A stretch of 57,552 bases of DNA from Granulicatella sp. WM01. Its GTDB lineage: Bacteria > Bacillota > Bacilli > Lactobacillales > Aerococcaceae. Below the pieces are notes generated by a model. The model was given only the letters and a program-made list of their open reading frames with translations. It was not told the origin of the DNA and made no database searches. Within the stretch, counting starts at the first letter, position 1. Each line of letters begins with the position of its first letter. The translations under genes and the position numbers were made by a program. Where the stretch lies: contig NZ_SPPB01000005.1 in assembly GCF_004570605.1 (NCBI RefSeq), forward strand, positions 1 to 57,552, in the 5' to 3' direction. Positions 17,351 through 27,066 of the stretch are shown here, piece by piece.

Positions 17351-17409
17351 GGTTCTATAATAAATAGGGTTGATGAAAAAAGTTCATCAACCCTATTTGA
17401 CATAGAACC
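17351..17409. repeat. IS-end-like palindromic repeat, copy 2
   Basis: A 59-bp near-complete palindrome: GGTTCTAT at one edge, ATAGAACC at the other, and AAATAGGGTTGATGAA against TTCATCAACCCTATTT inside. The first ~35 bases, including AAAATAG just outside, match the repeat at 5758. It reads like two IS ends joined back to back, or a tiny MITE. No transposase is attached. Confidence 0.75.
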
Positions 17410-17535
17410 AAAATAGCTATGTACTGCTGTGGTCAGTCAGCTAACGTGGTTGACTTTTTTATTTTAGAAAATTAAGATTAATAAGATAAATCCTTTTCAT
17501 CAATCTCTACTTTGTTTCTAAACTAAAAAAAACCG

Positions 17536-17976
17536 TTACTTAAGATTACTTATTGCATATCGCGCTTCTGATTCTGTAAATTTTTCATAGATAAGTTGAT
17601 CATACAATCCTTCGTCAGAAAACGATGAATAATCTAGATATTCCTTTGCCTTTTTTAATGCTTGTGCATTCCAATCTACCTCTATATTTTCAACAGCAAA
17701 GCGTGCATCTTCATCAGAATATTTTTCGAATTTTAGCTGTTCTATTAGACCTGCTTTTGAAAATGAAGTATATTGTAAGTAAGATTCAGCAGTTTTTATT
17801 GCATTTTGTTGCTGACGTGTTAGGTTTGTTTTTGTTGTAGCTACTGTAGTTTCTTTTGATGTTGTACTAACGCCAGAAGATGTTGTTGCACCACTTGATG
17901 ATTTTGGAGAATCAGGTGCTTTATTACATGCTACTAATAAAAACATAGCAACAATTACTCCCATACATTTTTTCAT
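17536..17976 (-). CDS. Ltp-family host-surface lipoprotein (superinfection-exclusion type)
   Basis: A 146-aa lipoprotein beginning MKKCMGVIVAMFLLVAC, with lipobox LVAC, a Ser/Thr-rich linker, and two copies of a ~42-residue repeat (AESYLQYTSFSKAGLIEQLKFEKYSDEDARFAVENI and its second version). This two-repeat structure is the Ltp domain; the prototype, from Streptococcus phage TP-J34, sits on the outer membrane face and blocks DNA injection by other phages through their tape measure protein. AAAGGAGG 8 nt upstream fixes the start at 17976. Prophages carry ltp in the lysogeny module next to the integrase, as here. Host-encoded Ltp-like proteins of unknown role also exist. Confidence 0.82.
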   Translation of the reverse strand: MKKCMGVIVAMFLLVACNKAPDSPKSSSGATTSSGVSTTSKETTVATTKTNLTRQQQNAIKTAESYLQYTSFSKAGLIEQLKFEKYSDEDARFAVENIEVDWNAQALKKAKEYLDYSSFSDEGLYDQLIYEKFTESEARYAISNLK

Positions 17977-18077
17977 TAATATCACCTCCTTTCAGTATTT
18001 TTATCTCCTCTAATATTCTTTAAATTCTAATTCCTCCATGCTTTTTGTTATTCCCTCATAAAAATTTATCTTTTTTG

Positions 18078-18638
18078 TTATTCGCACGCTACACCGTCGC
18101 CATCTCTATCAAGATGTGGAGCGTAACCAGGTTCTCCTCTGTGGATAGGGGTAACTCCAGCTGCTTTAGCTTCTTTACAGTTTTTGTAATAGACTTGTCT
18201 AGGTGCTGCTGTTATTGGTTGTGTTTGTTGTACAGTCTGCTGTACGGTTTGCTGTGTTGCTGGAGCTTGAGTTCGAGCTGGCTCAGTAGCCTGTACTTGA
18301 GTAGTAGGAGTTTGTGAGACTACTTTTTCGTCTTTAGGTTGTTCAGTACCTTGTTTATATGACTCAATTTCTTTTTTTAATTCTTTTATCTCGCTATCTC
18401 TTCTGTCTATTTGTTTTTTCCATGTTTCTTTGATATCTTCATATTCTTTTATATAGTATTTAGCTTTACTTTCAGCTACTTCTAAATCTTTTTCAAGAGA
18501 TGACATTTTACTATAAGCCAATTCATTTGTTTTATTTTGTGCTAATCCTGAAACACAAGACACAAGAAAAAGCCCACTTAAAACAACAATAATAACATTC
18601 TTTTTATCTTTAAAAAGTTCTAATATTTTATCTTTCAT
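18078..18638 (-). CDS. Lipoprotein with coiled coil and Excalibur domain (186 aa)
   Basis: The N-terminus (DKKNVIIVVLSGLFLVSC) is a lipoprotein signal with the lipidated Cys at residue 28. A charged coiled coil follows (about 40-95), then a Pro/Thr/Gln-rich linker. The C-terminal Excalibur domain (YYKNCKEAKAAGVTPIHRG ... DRDGDGVACE) has the DxDxDG calcium-binding loop and two cysteines. The protein should stand off the outer membrane face. Excalibur domains are frequent on phage-borne and nuclease-linked surface proteins; the function here is unknown. It lies 100 nt upstream of the Ltp gene on the same strand and may be cotranscribed with it. Confidence 0.75.
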   Translation of the reverse strand: MKDKILELFKDKKNVIIVVLSGLFLVSCVSGLAQNKTNELAYSKMSSLEKDLEVAESKAKYYIKEYEDIKETWKKQIDRRDSEIKELKKEIESYKQGTEQPKDEKVVSQTPTTQVQATEPARTQAPATQQTVQQTVQQTQPITAAPRQVYYKNCKEAKAAGVTPIHRGEPGYAPHLDRDGDGVACE

Positions 18639-19178
18639 AATATTTCTTCTTTGTTTTTGTGTTTTCTGATTAAATCATATTGTAATTATCTAACTTTTTA
18701 TGAATCTTGTAAAGTTTTTTTGCTATTTTTATTAAAATATTTTCTATATTTAAATGAATTTATGACAGCCAGAATCTCTTTTAGTCCATTTTCGTTTAAT
18801 GTTAGGTTACCATTTATATTAAAATGCGATTTGCCTAACATGCATCTCCTTTGTTGCTGATTTATAAAATGTTTATTGAAATATACTTCTCTTCGAATTC
18901 ATGGGGATTGCATTTTTTCATATTCAAGAATATTTCAAGATTTTGTTCAATAAGATTTTAAAATAATTTTATTTCCTAGCGTTTAAATTTTATGTAGTTT
19001 AGTCTATGACTTTATGAACGGTAAATGCATTGAAACAGTGTAAATTCAAAGAAATAGACACTAAATTGTCAAGTATACGTAAATCTTTCGTTTAATACAT
19101 GTAAAATATATCAGTTTTATCTTTTTAATTCTTGTTTTTTTTGATAAAATGAATGTATTAATTTGAGGAGGACATGAT
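18639..19178. other. Divergent intergenic region, no gene seen
   Basis: About 540 nt of very AT-rich sequence between the Excalibur lipoprotein and the nuclease. I see no convincing frame. TGATAAAAT near 19140 could be the -10 of the nuclease gene, which has a good GAGGAGG ribosome site. Confidence 0.5.
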
Positions 19179-22100
19179 ATGAAATTCAAAAAAACGTTGT
19201 TAAAATATGTGACATTATCATCATTATTTTTAACACCAGTTTTAGATAGTACACTTGCTATTCAAACCATTTATGCTCAAGAAGCACAAGTTTTATCTGT
19301 AGATAATTATTTAGCACAAGGTGCTGATGCTACAAAGGGGCAAATTATTACTGTAGAAGGGTACATTACAGGGAGTTTGCAAAGCCAAACAGCGTATGGG
19401 AAAGTTAAGACAAACATTGCTCTAGGCAACAGTCAATCGGCTAATGCAGTAGATACTGTTCCTATTCAATTGCCAAGTGGCGTATTACGTTCTCAATACA
19501 ATAGTGTAGATAATCCATCATTAATTGGGAAAAAAGTCCGCATTACAGGTAAAAGTGATACATATTTTTCAAGAGCAGGTATTAAACCCATTACAAAATT
19601 AGAATTTGTTGATGAGGAAAGTGCTGCTCCTGAAACAGAAAAACCAGAAACTAATTCCTCAACAAGTGTTACATCATCTGCAATCCCTATTTCGACATTA
19701 AGAACTAGTGAACAGCAACAAAGTTATACTGTAAAAGGAAAAATTATTAGTGTTGTGAATGGTTGGGGAGGACAAGGTTTCTATCTTGTTGATGACTCTT
19801 CACAAGGGATATACATATATCCTAAACAGGCATTAGGGTATACATTAGGTGACGTTATTCAGTTGACAGGAACATTGAGTAGTTATAAAGGTGAATTGCA
19901 ACTGACAACAATAACAGAGCATGCATTACTAAAGAACACCTCAATAGAAACGGTTACTAAAACGGTTCTCATTCCTGAATTAAGTGCAGATAAGCAGTCT
20001 ACTATGGTTAGATTAGAGCATGTAAGTGTTGGAGAGATTTCAAGTGATAGTTATGGAACAGCTACATTTATGCTTATAGATGAACAAGGTAGAGAAGTTC
20101 AGGTTCGTGTAGATAATAGAACAGGCGTAAATGCTACTCAATTATTGAGTAAAATAGATAAAGGCGATATTATCAATTTGACCGGAATTTTATCTACATA
20201 CGATAATCAAAATCAAATTAAACCTTTTGATTTATCACATATTGAAATTGTAAAAAAGGCAGATAAAGAAACAGTAACTAGTAGCTTGAAAATAGGAAAT
20301 ATTCAAGGTGAAGGGCATGTGTCCCCTTATAATCAGCGTGAAGTAACAGTTAAAGAAGTTGTCGTCATTTCTGTGGAAAGTAGTTCACGTTTTTATGTAC
20401 AAGATGTTCAACCAGATGATAATGACAAAACATCTGATGGTATTAGCGTATTTAAAGCAAATCATAATGTATCTGTTGGTGATGTTTTAAGTATTCAAGG
20501 AATTGTAAATGAATATTTGGGCAATGGGTATACAGAGAAAAAACAAACTGATTTGACAATTACTGAAATTAGAGCAAATCAATTAACGAAAACAGGACAA
20601 ACAACAGTCCCAAATCCAATTATTTTAGGTGTAGATAAACAGGTTCCAACAGGCAGTATTGATAATGACGGCATGAGTTCATTTGACCCACAAGAAGACG
20701 CCTTAGATTTTTGGGAATCTATAGAGGGAATGCTTGTTGCTGTAGACAATGCAAAAATATTAGGCCCTATGTCACACAAAGAAGTTTATGTTTTACCAGA
20801 AAATGCAACAAGTCCATTAAATAATGTGGGTGGCGTAAGTTTAGCTTTAAATGATTTTAATCCAGAACGTATTCCATTGTTGTTTAAAAAAGGAGCGTTT
20901 GTTGTGAAATCTGGTGATCGTTTTTCTGGACGTTTGATAGGTCCGGTGTCATATAGTTTCACAAATTATAAAGTATTAGTGGACGATACAAAGCAGGTAC
21001 CAACTGTTGTTTCTGGGAAAACTCAGCCAGAAAAAACAACCATTCAAAAAGAAGAGGATAAATTGACGATTGCCTCTTATAATATTGAAAATTTCTCGGC
21101 AAATGTTAAAACAACTTCTCAAGAAAAAGTAGAGCGTATTGCACGATCATTTGTTGATGACTTGAAACAACCTGATATTATTACATTGATAGAAGTCCAA
21201 GATAATAATGGGCCAGATAATGACGGAACAACAGATGCAAGTCAAAGCGCACAACGTTTGATTGATGCAATAGTATCTCAAGGTGGACCTAAATACATTT
21301 ATGTTGATATTGCCCCAGAAAACAATCAAGATGGTGGTGCGCCTGGTGGAAATATTCGTACAGGATATTTGTATAATCCAGAACGTGTGTCATTATCGAA
21401 TAAGCCAGTCGGAAAAATTGCCACTTGGAACAATGGAGAATTAGCATATAGCCTAGCTCGCCTGAATCCAGAAGATAAAGCATGGACAAATGTGAGAAAA
21501 TCATTAGTTGCTGAATTTGAATTTAAAGGAGAAAAAATTGTGCTTATTTCAGCACATTTAAACTCAAAACGTGGCGATAATGGACTATTTGGTAAAGTTC
21601 AGCCTGTAACGTTTAAGTCAGAAGAAAAACGTCATGAACTAGCCGAACAGCTTAAACGCTTTGTTGCGCAAGGGCTTGCTCATCAAGCTAATATAGTGAT
21701 GTTAGGTGATTTCAATGATTTTGAATTTACAGAAACATTGCACATCATTGAACGCGCTGGGATGACAAATTTGGTAAGCAAACATGATGAAGCAGATAGA
21801 TTTTCTTATTTCTATCAAGGGAACAATCAAAGTTTAGATCATCTCTTAATTAGTAATCATCTATTGAATAGATATACATTTGATATGGTGCACGTCAATT
21901 CTCCGTTTATGGAACAGCATGGCAGAGCTTCGGATCATGATCCACTTATCGTGCAACTACATCTAAAAAAAGACACGACTGTGCCAAATGATGAGGATGC
22001 TAAATTGCTGCCAATAACGCCTGTAAGTGATGAGCAAACATCAACTGATAAAGACAATAATCAAATAGAAAGCGCACGAATACAGTCTGATAAAACAGAA

Positions 22101-22361
22101 AGTATGCAAACAACGATTAGCCGAAGTAGTCAATCAACAACTACTGAAACAACGATTAGTCGAAGCAGTCAATCAACAACTACCGAAACAACGATTAGTC
22201 ACAGTGGTCAATCAACAATGACTGAAACAAAAGTGATTAAAGGTAACGTATTGCCATACACAGGAGAGGTTTCAGATACTACGTTAATCGGGGTAATTTG
22301 CCTAAGTTTAGCTTTAGCGTGTATTGTAATTATGGTATATGAGCGTAAAGTGGATTGTTAA
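19179..22361 (+). CDS. Sortase-anchored extracellular nuclease (1060 aa)
   Basis: Signal peptide (about 1-33, cut after IYA) and, at the C-terminus, LPYTG (1025-1029), a hydrophobic segment and a short basic tail, so the enzyme is linked to peptidoglycan by sortase. Between them lie several OB-fold-type modules (the first about 39-145, then TVKGKIISVVNGWGGQGFYLV and further copies). From about 628 there is an endonuclease/exonuclease/phosphatase domain with ASYNIENF, LIEVQDNNGPDNDG, SAHLNSKRGDN, LGDFNDFEF, SLDHLLISN and the catalytic SDHDP near residue 917. This is the plan of streptococcal wall nucleases such as SpnA/SsnA. It should degrade extracellular DNA, for nutrients or escape from neutrophil traps. 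GAGGAGG precedes the ATG; it is monocistronic. Confidence 0.9.
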   Translation: MKFKKTLLKYVTLSSLFLTPVLDSTLAIQTIYAQEAQVLSVDNYLAQGADATKGQIITVEGYITGSLQSQTAYGKVKTNIALGNSQSANAVDTVPIQLPSGVLRSQYNSVDNPSLIGKKVRITGKSDTYFSRAGIKPITKLEFVDEESAAPETEKPETNSSTSVTSSAIPISTLRTSEQQQSYTVKGKIISVVNGWGGQGFYLVDDSSQGIYIYPKQALGYTLGDVIQLTGTLSSYKGELQLTTITEHALLKNTSIETVTKTVLIPELSADKQSTMVRLEHVSVGEISSDSYGTATFMLIDEQGREVQVRVDNRTGVNATQLLSKIDKGDIINLTGILSTYDNQNQIKPFDLSHIEIVKKADKETVTSSLKIGNIQGEGHVSPYNQREVTVKEVVVISVESSSRFYVQDVQPDDNDKTSDGISVFKANHNVSVGDVLSIQGIVNEYLGNGYTEKKQTDLTITEIRANQLTKTGQTTVPNPIILGVDKQVPTGSIDNDGMSSFDPQEDALDFWESIEGMLVAVDNAKILGPMSHKEVYVLPENATSPLNNVGGVSLALNDFNPERIPLLFKKGAFVVKSGDRFSGRLIGPVSYSFTNYKVLVDDTKQVPTVVSGKTQPEKTTIQKEEDKLTIASYNIENFSANVKTTSQEKVERIARSFVDDLKQPDIITLIEVQDNNGPDNDGTTDASQSAQRLIDAIVSQGGPKYIYVDIAPENNQDGGAPGGNIRTGYLYNPERVSLSNKPVGKIATWNNGELAYSLARLNPEDKAWTNVRKSLVAEFEFKGEKIVLISAHLNSKRGDNGLFGKVQPVTFKSEEKRHELAEQLKRFVAQGLAHQANIVMLGDFNDFEFTETLHIIERAGMTNLVSKHDEADRFSYFYQGNNQSLDHLLISNHLLNRYTFDMVHVNSPFMEQHGRASDHDPLIVQLHLKKDTTVPNDEDAKLLPITPVSDEQTSTDKDNNQIESARIQSDKTESMQTTISRSSQSTTTETTISRSSQSTTTETTISHSGQSTMTETKVIKGNVLPYTGEVSDTTLIGVICLSLALACIVIMVYERKVDC
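22110..22226 (+). repeat. Three 39-bp repeats in the nuclease wall-spanning region
   Basis: Three tandem copies coding for TTISRSSQSTTTE-like units (13 residues) directly before the LPYTG signal. Ser/Thr-rich repeats here act as a flexible spacer across the wall; copy number may vary between strains. Confidence 0.85.
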
Positions 22362-22448
22362 CACTTGAAAAAAGATAAAGTAAACTGAGAAAAAATCAGT
22401 TTTGTAATTGAAAAAAAGTAGTCATTGACTTGATATAATAAAAATAAA

Positions 22449-22490
22449 AATCGTGTTGGTAAACAGAAAAGTTTGCTAACACGATTATTT
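22449..22490 (+). terminator. Terminator of the nuclease gene
   Basis: AATCGTGTTGGTAAAC (22449-22464) pairs with GTTTGCTAACACGATT (22471-22486) with one G-T pair, then T's. Confidence 0.8.
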
Positions 22491-22877
22491 TTATATGGTG
22501 AAATGGAGTAAGTTTGTTGTTTGATGAATATAAAGTGATGACCTTTCACAAAAAGATGCGTAAAAGCAATGCAGGAAAAAACTCAGATGTTTGCCTTTTC
22601 TAAGAATTTTAAACATGATAGCACATTGAGAAGTGTCATGTACTATGAATATTAAATACTTAATATCGCAATCTACAGACATGATTAGTTTTTATATAAA
22701 AAAATTTCTACTCTGTTTATTGATTAATAGTATTTGGCGAAAATTTAGTTATGCCATTTCATCAAAATGGTTATTTTGGTATAAACAAAAAAGTCCATAG
22801 CTAGAAATAGGGTTTAGTATTCAGTCTTATCATCAGTCTAATACGCATATCCACAATAGTATGAAGCAAAATAAAAA
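22491..22877. other. Intergenic stretch, nothing recognised
   Basis: About 390 nt between two terminators. Short frames occur on both strands but lack ribosome sites and recognisable content. Confidence 0.5.
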
Positions 22878-22895
22878 GCACCACGTATGTGGTGC
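22878..22895 (-). terminator. Terminator of rpmE2
   Basis: GCACCAC-GTAT-GTGGTGC; on the minus strand it is followed by a run of T's. Confidence 0.8.
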
Positions 22896-22902
22896 GTAAA
22901 TA

Positions 22903-23148
22903 TTATTGTAAACCGTATTTTTTGTTGAATTTGTCCACACGTCCGTCTGCTTGAGTGAATTTTTGACGTCCTGTATAGAACGGATGAGAATCTGAAGAAA
23001 TCTCAACACGGATTAATGGATAAGTATTGCCATCTTCCCATTCAACAGTTTCGTTTGATGATTTTGTTGAACCAGATAAAAATTTAAATCCTGTTGTAGT
23101 ATCCATGAAAACAACAGATTGATATTTTGGATGGATATCTTTTTTCAT
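22903..23148 (-). CDS. rpmE2: 50S ribosomal protein L31 type B
   Basis: An 81-aa protein beginning [20 protein letters not shown] and ending [11 protein letters not shown], the complete type-B L31 sequence pattern. It contains no cysteine, so it is the zinc-free form, which in many bacteria replaces the zinc-binding form when zinc is scarce. AAAGGAG 9 nt upstream sets the start at 23148; a longer frame to 23226 has no ribosome site. No Zur box is obvious to me. Confidence 0.95.
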   Translation of the reverse strand: MKKDIHPKYQSVVFMDTTTGFKFLSGSTKSSNETVEWEDGNTYPLIRVEISSDSHPFYTGRQKFTQADGRVDKFNKKYGLQ

Positions 23149-23349
23149 GTTTATTCGCTCCTTTTGCCCTGAATTATTTGCTAAAACAGAGTTATTTCTT
23201 GTTTCAATATAAAATTTAAACAACATTTAGATAATACCACGTAATATAAGGAATTGCAACTAAAAATAAATAAATCTCGGAAAATATCTTTTATCAATGC
23301 AAAACGGGACTGGACATTGTAAAGATTTTGTAAAGTATTGCACTATTTT

Positions 23350-23378
23350 TTGCGTAAACTCTATTTTGAATGTATAAT
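23350..23378 (+). promoter_or_regulatory. Candidate promoter of ppx-ppk
   Basis: TTGCGT (23350-23355), 17-bp spacer, perfect TATAAT (23373-23378), 54 nt before the ppx start. Confidence 0.6.
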
Positions 23379-23432
23379 TAAAGTAAACTAAAAGTAAGGG
23401 AAACTAAGTATGTGTGCTTAGTCAGGGGAATT

Positions 23433-24392
23433 ATGTCAGAAAAATTAGCAATAAATCATAAAAAATGTAAGGAAAATAAATTAGGTAAACAAGGAAAAAT
23501 TATTGGTATTGTTGATATTGGGTCAAATACAATTCGATTTAATATTTATCAGGTAACTACTCAAAAACGAGCACTCTTGTTTACAAAAAAAACATTTGCA
23601 GGATTGTCATCTTATATTGAAAATCACGTATTACACAAATCAGGGGTTAAAAAAGTTGTTAAAACGTTAAATAACTTTGGGCAAGTATTTCATGCCTTTA
23701 ATGTTGATGAAGTATTTGTATTTGCTACGGCTGCATTGAGAAATGTGAATAATTCAATAGAAGTAGTCAAAAGCATCTATGAACAGACTGGTATTGAAGT
23801 ACACGTGTTAACAGGAAAAGAAGAATCTAAAATGGATTATTTTGGCGCATGTTTAGAAGTTGATGTTAAAGATTCGTATATTATAGATATTGGTGGAGGA
23901 TCAACAGAAGTGATTACTTGTCAAAATTCAAACTATAGTGACGGATTTTCTATTCCTTACGGATCACTAAATCTCTATAAGCAACATGTTAATGCAATTT
24001 TTCCAACAAGGACGGAAGCTATCCAGATAAGACATTTGATAAGAAAAGAGCTAGAGAATTCTCCACTTAAACGATTAAATATGACAACTTTATACGGTAT
24101 TGGTGGCACAATACGTGCTAGTGGAAATTTAATTTCTGAATTGTACTATACGGATAATCATAAATATTTTTCTAAAGAACATTTAAATCATTTAATTGAT
24201 GGATACATCAATCAAGAGGGTAAAGTATTAAAAACGGCACTTCAAGTTGCTCCAGATAGATTACATACGCAAACAGTCGGCATGCTAATCTTAGATGAGG
24301 TCATGGCATATTTGAATATTCATGATGTCCATGTGCTGAAAAAAGGTATTCGAGATGGGTATCTTGATACTGTATTAAAGCAATATTATTAA
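23433..24392 (+). CDS. ppx: Exopolyphosphatase of the Ppx/GppA family
   Basis: A 319-aa protein of the sugar-kinase/Hsp70 fold. GIVDIGSNTIRFNIYQV (phosphate-binding motif 1), VFATAALRNVNNS and YIIDIGGGSTEV (motif 2) are characteristic. It releases phosphate from polyphosphate ends; some members instead cleave pppGpp. Start ATG 23433 follows AGGGGA; an upstream in-frame GTG at 23412 has no ribosome site. It is shorter than E. coli Ppx, containing essentially the catalytic domains only. The polyphosphate kinase gene follows 15 nt later, which favours the polyphosphatase role. Confidence 0.88.
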   Translation: MSEKLAINHKKCKENKLGKQGKIIGIVDIGSNTIRFNIYQVTTQKRALLFTKKTFAGLSSYIENHVLHKSGVKKVVKTLNNFGQVFHAFNVDEVFVFATAALRNVNNSIEVVKSIYEQTGIEVHVLTGKEESKMDYFGACLEVDVKDSYIIDIGGGSTEVITCQNSNYSDGFSIPYGSLNLYKQHVNAIFPTRTEAIQIRHLIRKELENSPLKRLNMTTLYGIGGTIRASGNLISELYYTDNHKYFSKEHLNHLIDGYINQEGKVLKTALQVAPDRLHTQTVGMLILDEVMAYLNIHDVHVLKKGIRDGYLDTVLKQYY

Positions 24393-24407
24393 TAAGGGAG
24401 TGGGAGT

Positions 24408-26522
24408 ATGGGGAATGACTATACATATACACAAAATAGAGAAATATCGTGGCTGAAATTCAATGAACGTGTTTTAGAAGAAGCACTAGATAAAGATGTG
24501 CCATTATTTGAGAAATTGCGATTCATTCAAATTTTCTATTCAAATTTAGATGAATTTTGTATGATTAGAATAGGGTCTTTGTCTAATTTAGAAAAGGAGC
24601 ACAGTAAAGATAGAGATAATAAATCAAATTTGATAGCAAGCGAACAAATGGATTTGATTTTTGATAAAATCCATTATTTGTATAGAAAAAGGGATAAGAT
24701 TTTTAAAGCTATTGAAAAAGAATTTAGAACCAAAGGAGTCTATCATTTAGAAGTTGATGAATTGACTAAAAGTCAAATTAAAGCCTTGTCTACTTATTTT
24801 GAAACGGTACTTGTCCCTGCTTTAAATCCACAAGTTATAGGAGTAGATCACCCATTACCGTTTTTGGAAAACAAAAAAGAGTATATTTTATATGAATTAC
24901 TCTCAAAAGAAACAAAGACGAAATATGCTATTTTGCCTATTCCTGATAGTTTACCTAAAATTATTCCGTTAAAATCAGATATTGGTCATTTCTTTATGAT
25001 GACATCTAAAGTTATTGATTATTTTTCTGAAGAGTTTTTTAAAAAGTATAAAATAGTGTCTAAAACATTATTTAGAGTAACACGTAATGCGGATTTATCT
25101 GCTGATGATGAATTGGATTATGATGAAGATGATTATATTGCACACATGAAGAAAATTTTGAGTAAACGAAAGCGATTGCAAGCTGTTCGTATAGAAGTTA
25201 GCGAGTATCTTTCCGATAAAGTGAGGCATTTTTTAACAAAACATTTAGACCTTCATGCTAAGCAAATTTTATATAGTCGTAGTCCTCTAGCTATGGATTA
25301 TGTGTCTGAATTAAGAAAAAGCCTTTCTAATGAATTTTTTCAGCAAACAACTTTCCCAACGCATTTTCCACGAACAGCCAAAGACTTAGGGTTAGGATCA
25401 CATGTGATGAAAAAAGTTAGAGAAAAAGATGTGCTATTAAGTTATCCTTATGATAGTTTTGAGCCTTATTTGAAATTGCTAGAGGAAGCATCAGAAGATG
25501 CACGTGTTTTTTCTATTCAAATTACGATTTATCGTTTAGCAAAAAATTCTAGAATTATTACACATTTGCAAAAAGCAAGGCAGAATGGCAAAGAAGTCAC
25601 GGTCATTATTGAACTAAGAGCAAGATTTGATGAACGGCATAATTTAGACAATGCTAAAATCTTATACGATTCAGGGTGTCATATCATTTATGGAATGGCA
25701 GGATATAAAGCACATTCAAAAATCACATTGATTACTTTAAAAGAAAAAGATAAATGGAGTTACATTACGCAAATAGGGACAGGAAATTATAATGAAACAA
25801 CTGCAAATTTCTATTCTGATTTTTCATTGATTACAGCAAATCAAAGAATTGGAGAAGATGCTAGTGCGTTTTTTAAAAATTTTTTAATGGGAAATTTACA
25901 CGTCCATTATCAAGAGTTGTTGCAATCACCACGAAATTTAAAAGACAAATTATTAGAAGAAATTCGTATTGAAACAACAAAAAAAGAAGATGGATATTTA
26001 TTTTTTAAAATGAATTCATTAACGGATAGAGATTTTATTGATGCCATTAAGCAAGCAAGTCAGCAGGGTGTAAAAGTTAAACTTATTATTAGGGGGATTT
26101 GCTGCTTATTACCGGGTATTCCGGGAAAAACAGATAATGTGGAAGTCATTAGCATTGTAGGTAGATTTCTTGAACATGCAAGAGTATATATTTTTGGAAA
26201 AGATGCATCTTCACGCATGTACATAGGATCGGCAGATTTAATGACACGTAATACTGAAAGACGAGTAGAAATTTTAACGCCTATTTTAGACAATGAGATT
26301 AAGGCACATATTTTAACCTTTATGAATTTACAATTTTCAGATAATGTAAAAGCTAGACGCTTAAAAAGTAATGGTGATTATGAGCGTATTCTTTCGGAAG
26401 AGCAGCCTCCATTTACTGCACAAAAATATTTAATGGAACATGCTTTGAGTACGTATCGCTCAAAACCATCAAGTTTTTTTGAAAAATGCTATCAGTTTTT
26501 ACAAAACATGTTGAAAAAATAG
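24408..26522 (+). CDS. ppk: Polyphosphate kinase 1
   Basis: A 704-aa PPK1, which makes polyphosphate from ATP at the membrane/cytosol. The N-terminal domain opens [17 protein letters not shown] and [17 protein letters not shown]; the middle part includes [20 protein letters not shown]. The two PLD-like C-terminal domains carry the catalytic histidines in YKAHSKI (His436, autophosphorylated) and [11 protein letters not shown] (His590). Length and motif order are normal. Together with ppx it forms a synthesis/breakdown operon. The purine cluster begins 55 nt after its stop. Confidence 0.95.
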   Translation: MGNDYTYTQNREISWLKFNERVLEEALDKDVPLFEKLRFIQIFYSNLDEFCMIRIGSLSNLEKEHSKDRDNKSNLIASEQMDLIFDKIHYLYRKRDKIFKAIEKEFRTKGVYHLEVDELTKSQIKALSTYFETVLVPALNPQVIGVDHPLPFLENKKEYILYELLSKETKTKYAILPIPDSLPKIIPLKSDIGHFFMMTSKVIDYFSEEFFKKYKIVSKTLFRVTRNADLSADDELDYDEDDYIAHMKKILSKRKRLQAVRIEVSEYLSDKVRHFLTKHLDLHAKQILYSRSPLAMDYVSELRKSLSNEFFQQTTFPTHFPRTAKDLGLGSHVMKKVREKDVLLSYPYDSFEPYLKLLEEASEDARVFSIQITIYRLAKNSRIITHLQKARQNGKEVTVIIELRARFDERHNLDNAKILYDSGCHIIYGMAGYKAHSKITLITLKEKDKWSYITQIGTGNYNETTANFYSDFSLITANQRIGEDASAFFKNFLMGNLHVHYQELLQSPRNLKDKLLEEIRIETTKKEDGYLFFKMNSLTDRDFIDAIKQASQQGVKVKLIIRGICCLLPGIPGKTDNVEVISIVGRFLEHARVYIFGKDASSRMYIGSADLMTRNTERRVEILTPILDNEIKAHILTFMNLQFSDNVKARRLKSNGDYERILSEEQPPFTAQKYLMEHALSTYRSKPSSFFEKCYQFLQNMLKK

Positions 26523-26540
26523 TCGTTCTGTCCATTTTTG

Positions 26541-26549
26541 TGGTATAGT
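26541..26549 (+). promoter_or_regulatory. Candidate extended -10 promoter of purE
   Basis: TGGTATAGT between the ppk stop and purE gives a TGn extension with a 5/6 -10; no clear -35. I see neither a PurR PurBox nor a purine riboswitch here. Confidence 0.4.
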
Positions 26550-26577
26550 ATACGTATTAACGATATGGAGGACTATT

Positions 26578-27066
26578 ATGAGTGAAGTTGCTGTTATTAT
26601 GGGAAGTTATTCAGATTGGGAAACAATGAAATATGCATGCGAAATTTTAGATGAGTTACATATTTCGTACGATAAGCAAGTTGTTTCTGCACATCGCACC
26701 CCTGATTTGATGTTTGAATTTGCACAACAAGCTAGACAAAAAGGTTATAAAGTGATTATTGCTGGAGCAGGGGGGGCTGCACATTTACCTGGAATGGTAG
26801 CAGCTAAAACAACATTACCTGTTATTGGTGTTCCTATTAAATCTCATACTTTGAATGGTGTGGATTCCTTACTGTCCATTGTACAAATGCCAGGAGGTGT
26901 TCCTGTAGCAACGATGTCTATTGGAAAAGCGGGTGCTATTAATGCTGGATTATATGCAGCACAAATACTTAGTGCATTTTCTTCGGATATTGAGCAACGT
27001 TTAGAAACTAGACGTTTAGATATGAAACAACAAGCGATAGAAAGTAGTGAACGTTTATATGATTAA
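26578..27066 (+). CDS. purE: N5-carboxyaminoimidazole ribonucleotide mutase
   Basis: A 162-aa class I PurE that converts N5-CAIR to [23 protein letters not shown] (with the catalytic His) and [26 protein letters not shown] are present. ATGGAGG-type ribosome site precedes the ATG. It overlaps purK by 8 nt, its partner in the same two-step conversion. Confidence 0.97.
   Translation: MSEVAVIMGSYSDWETMKYACEILDELHISYDKQVVSAHRTPDLMFEFAQQARQKGYKVIIAGAGGAAHLPGMVAAKTTLPVIGVPIKSHTLNGVDSLLSIVQMPGGVPVATMSIGKAGAINAGLYAAQILSAFSSDIEQRLETRRLDMKQQAIESSERLYD

Noticed and set aside
22491-22877. Small genes between the nuclease and rpmE2
   Set aside because: Only short frames without ribosome sites or characteristic composition.
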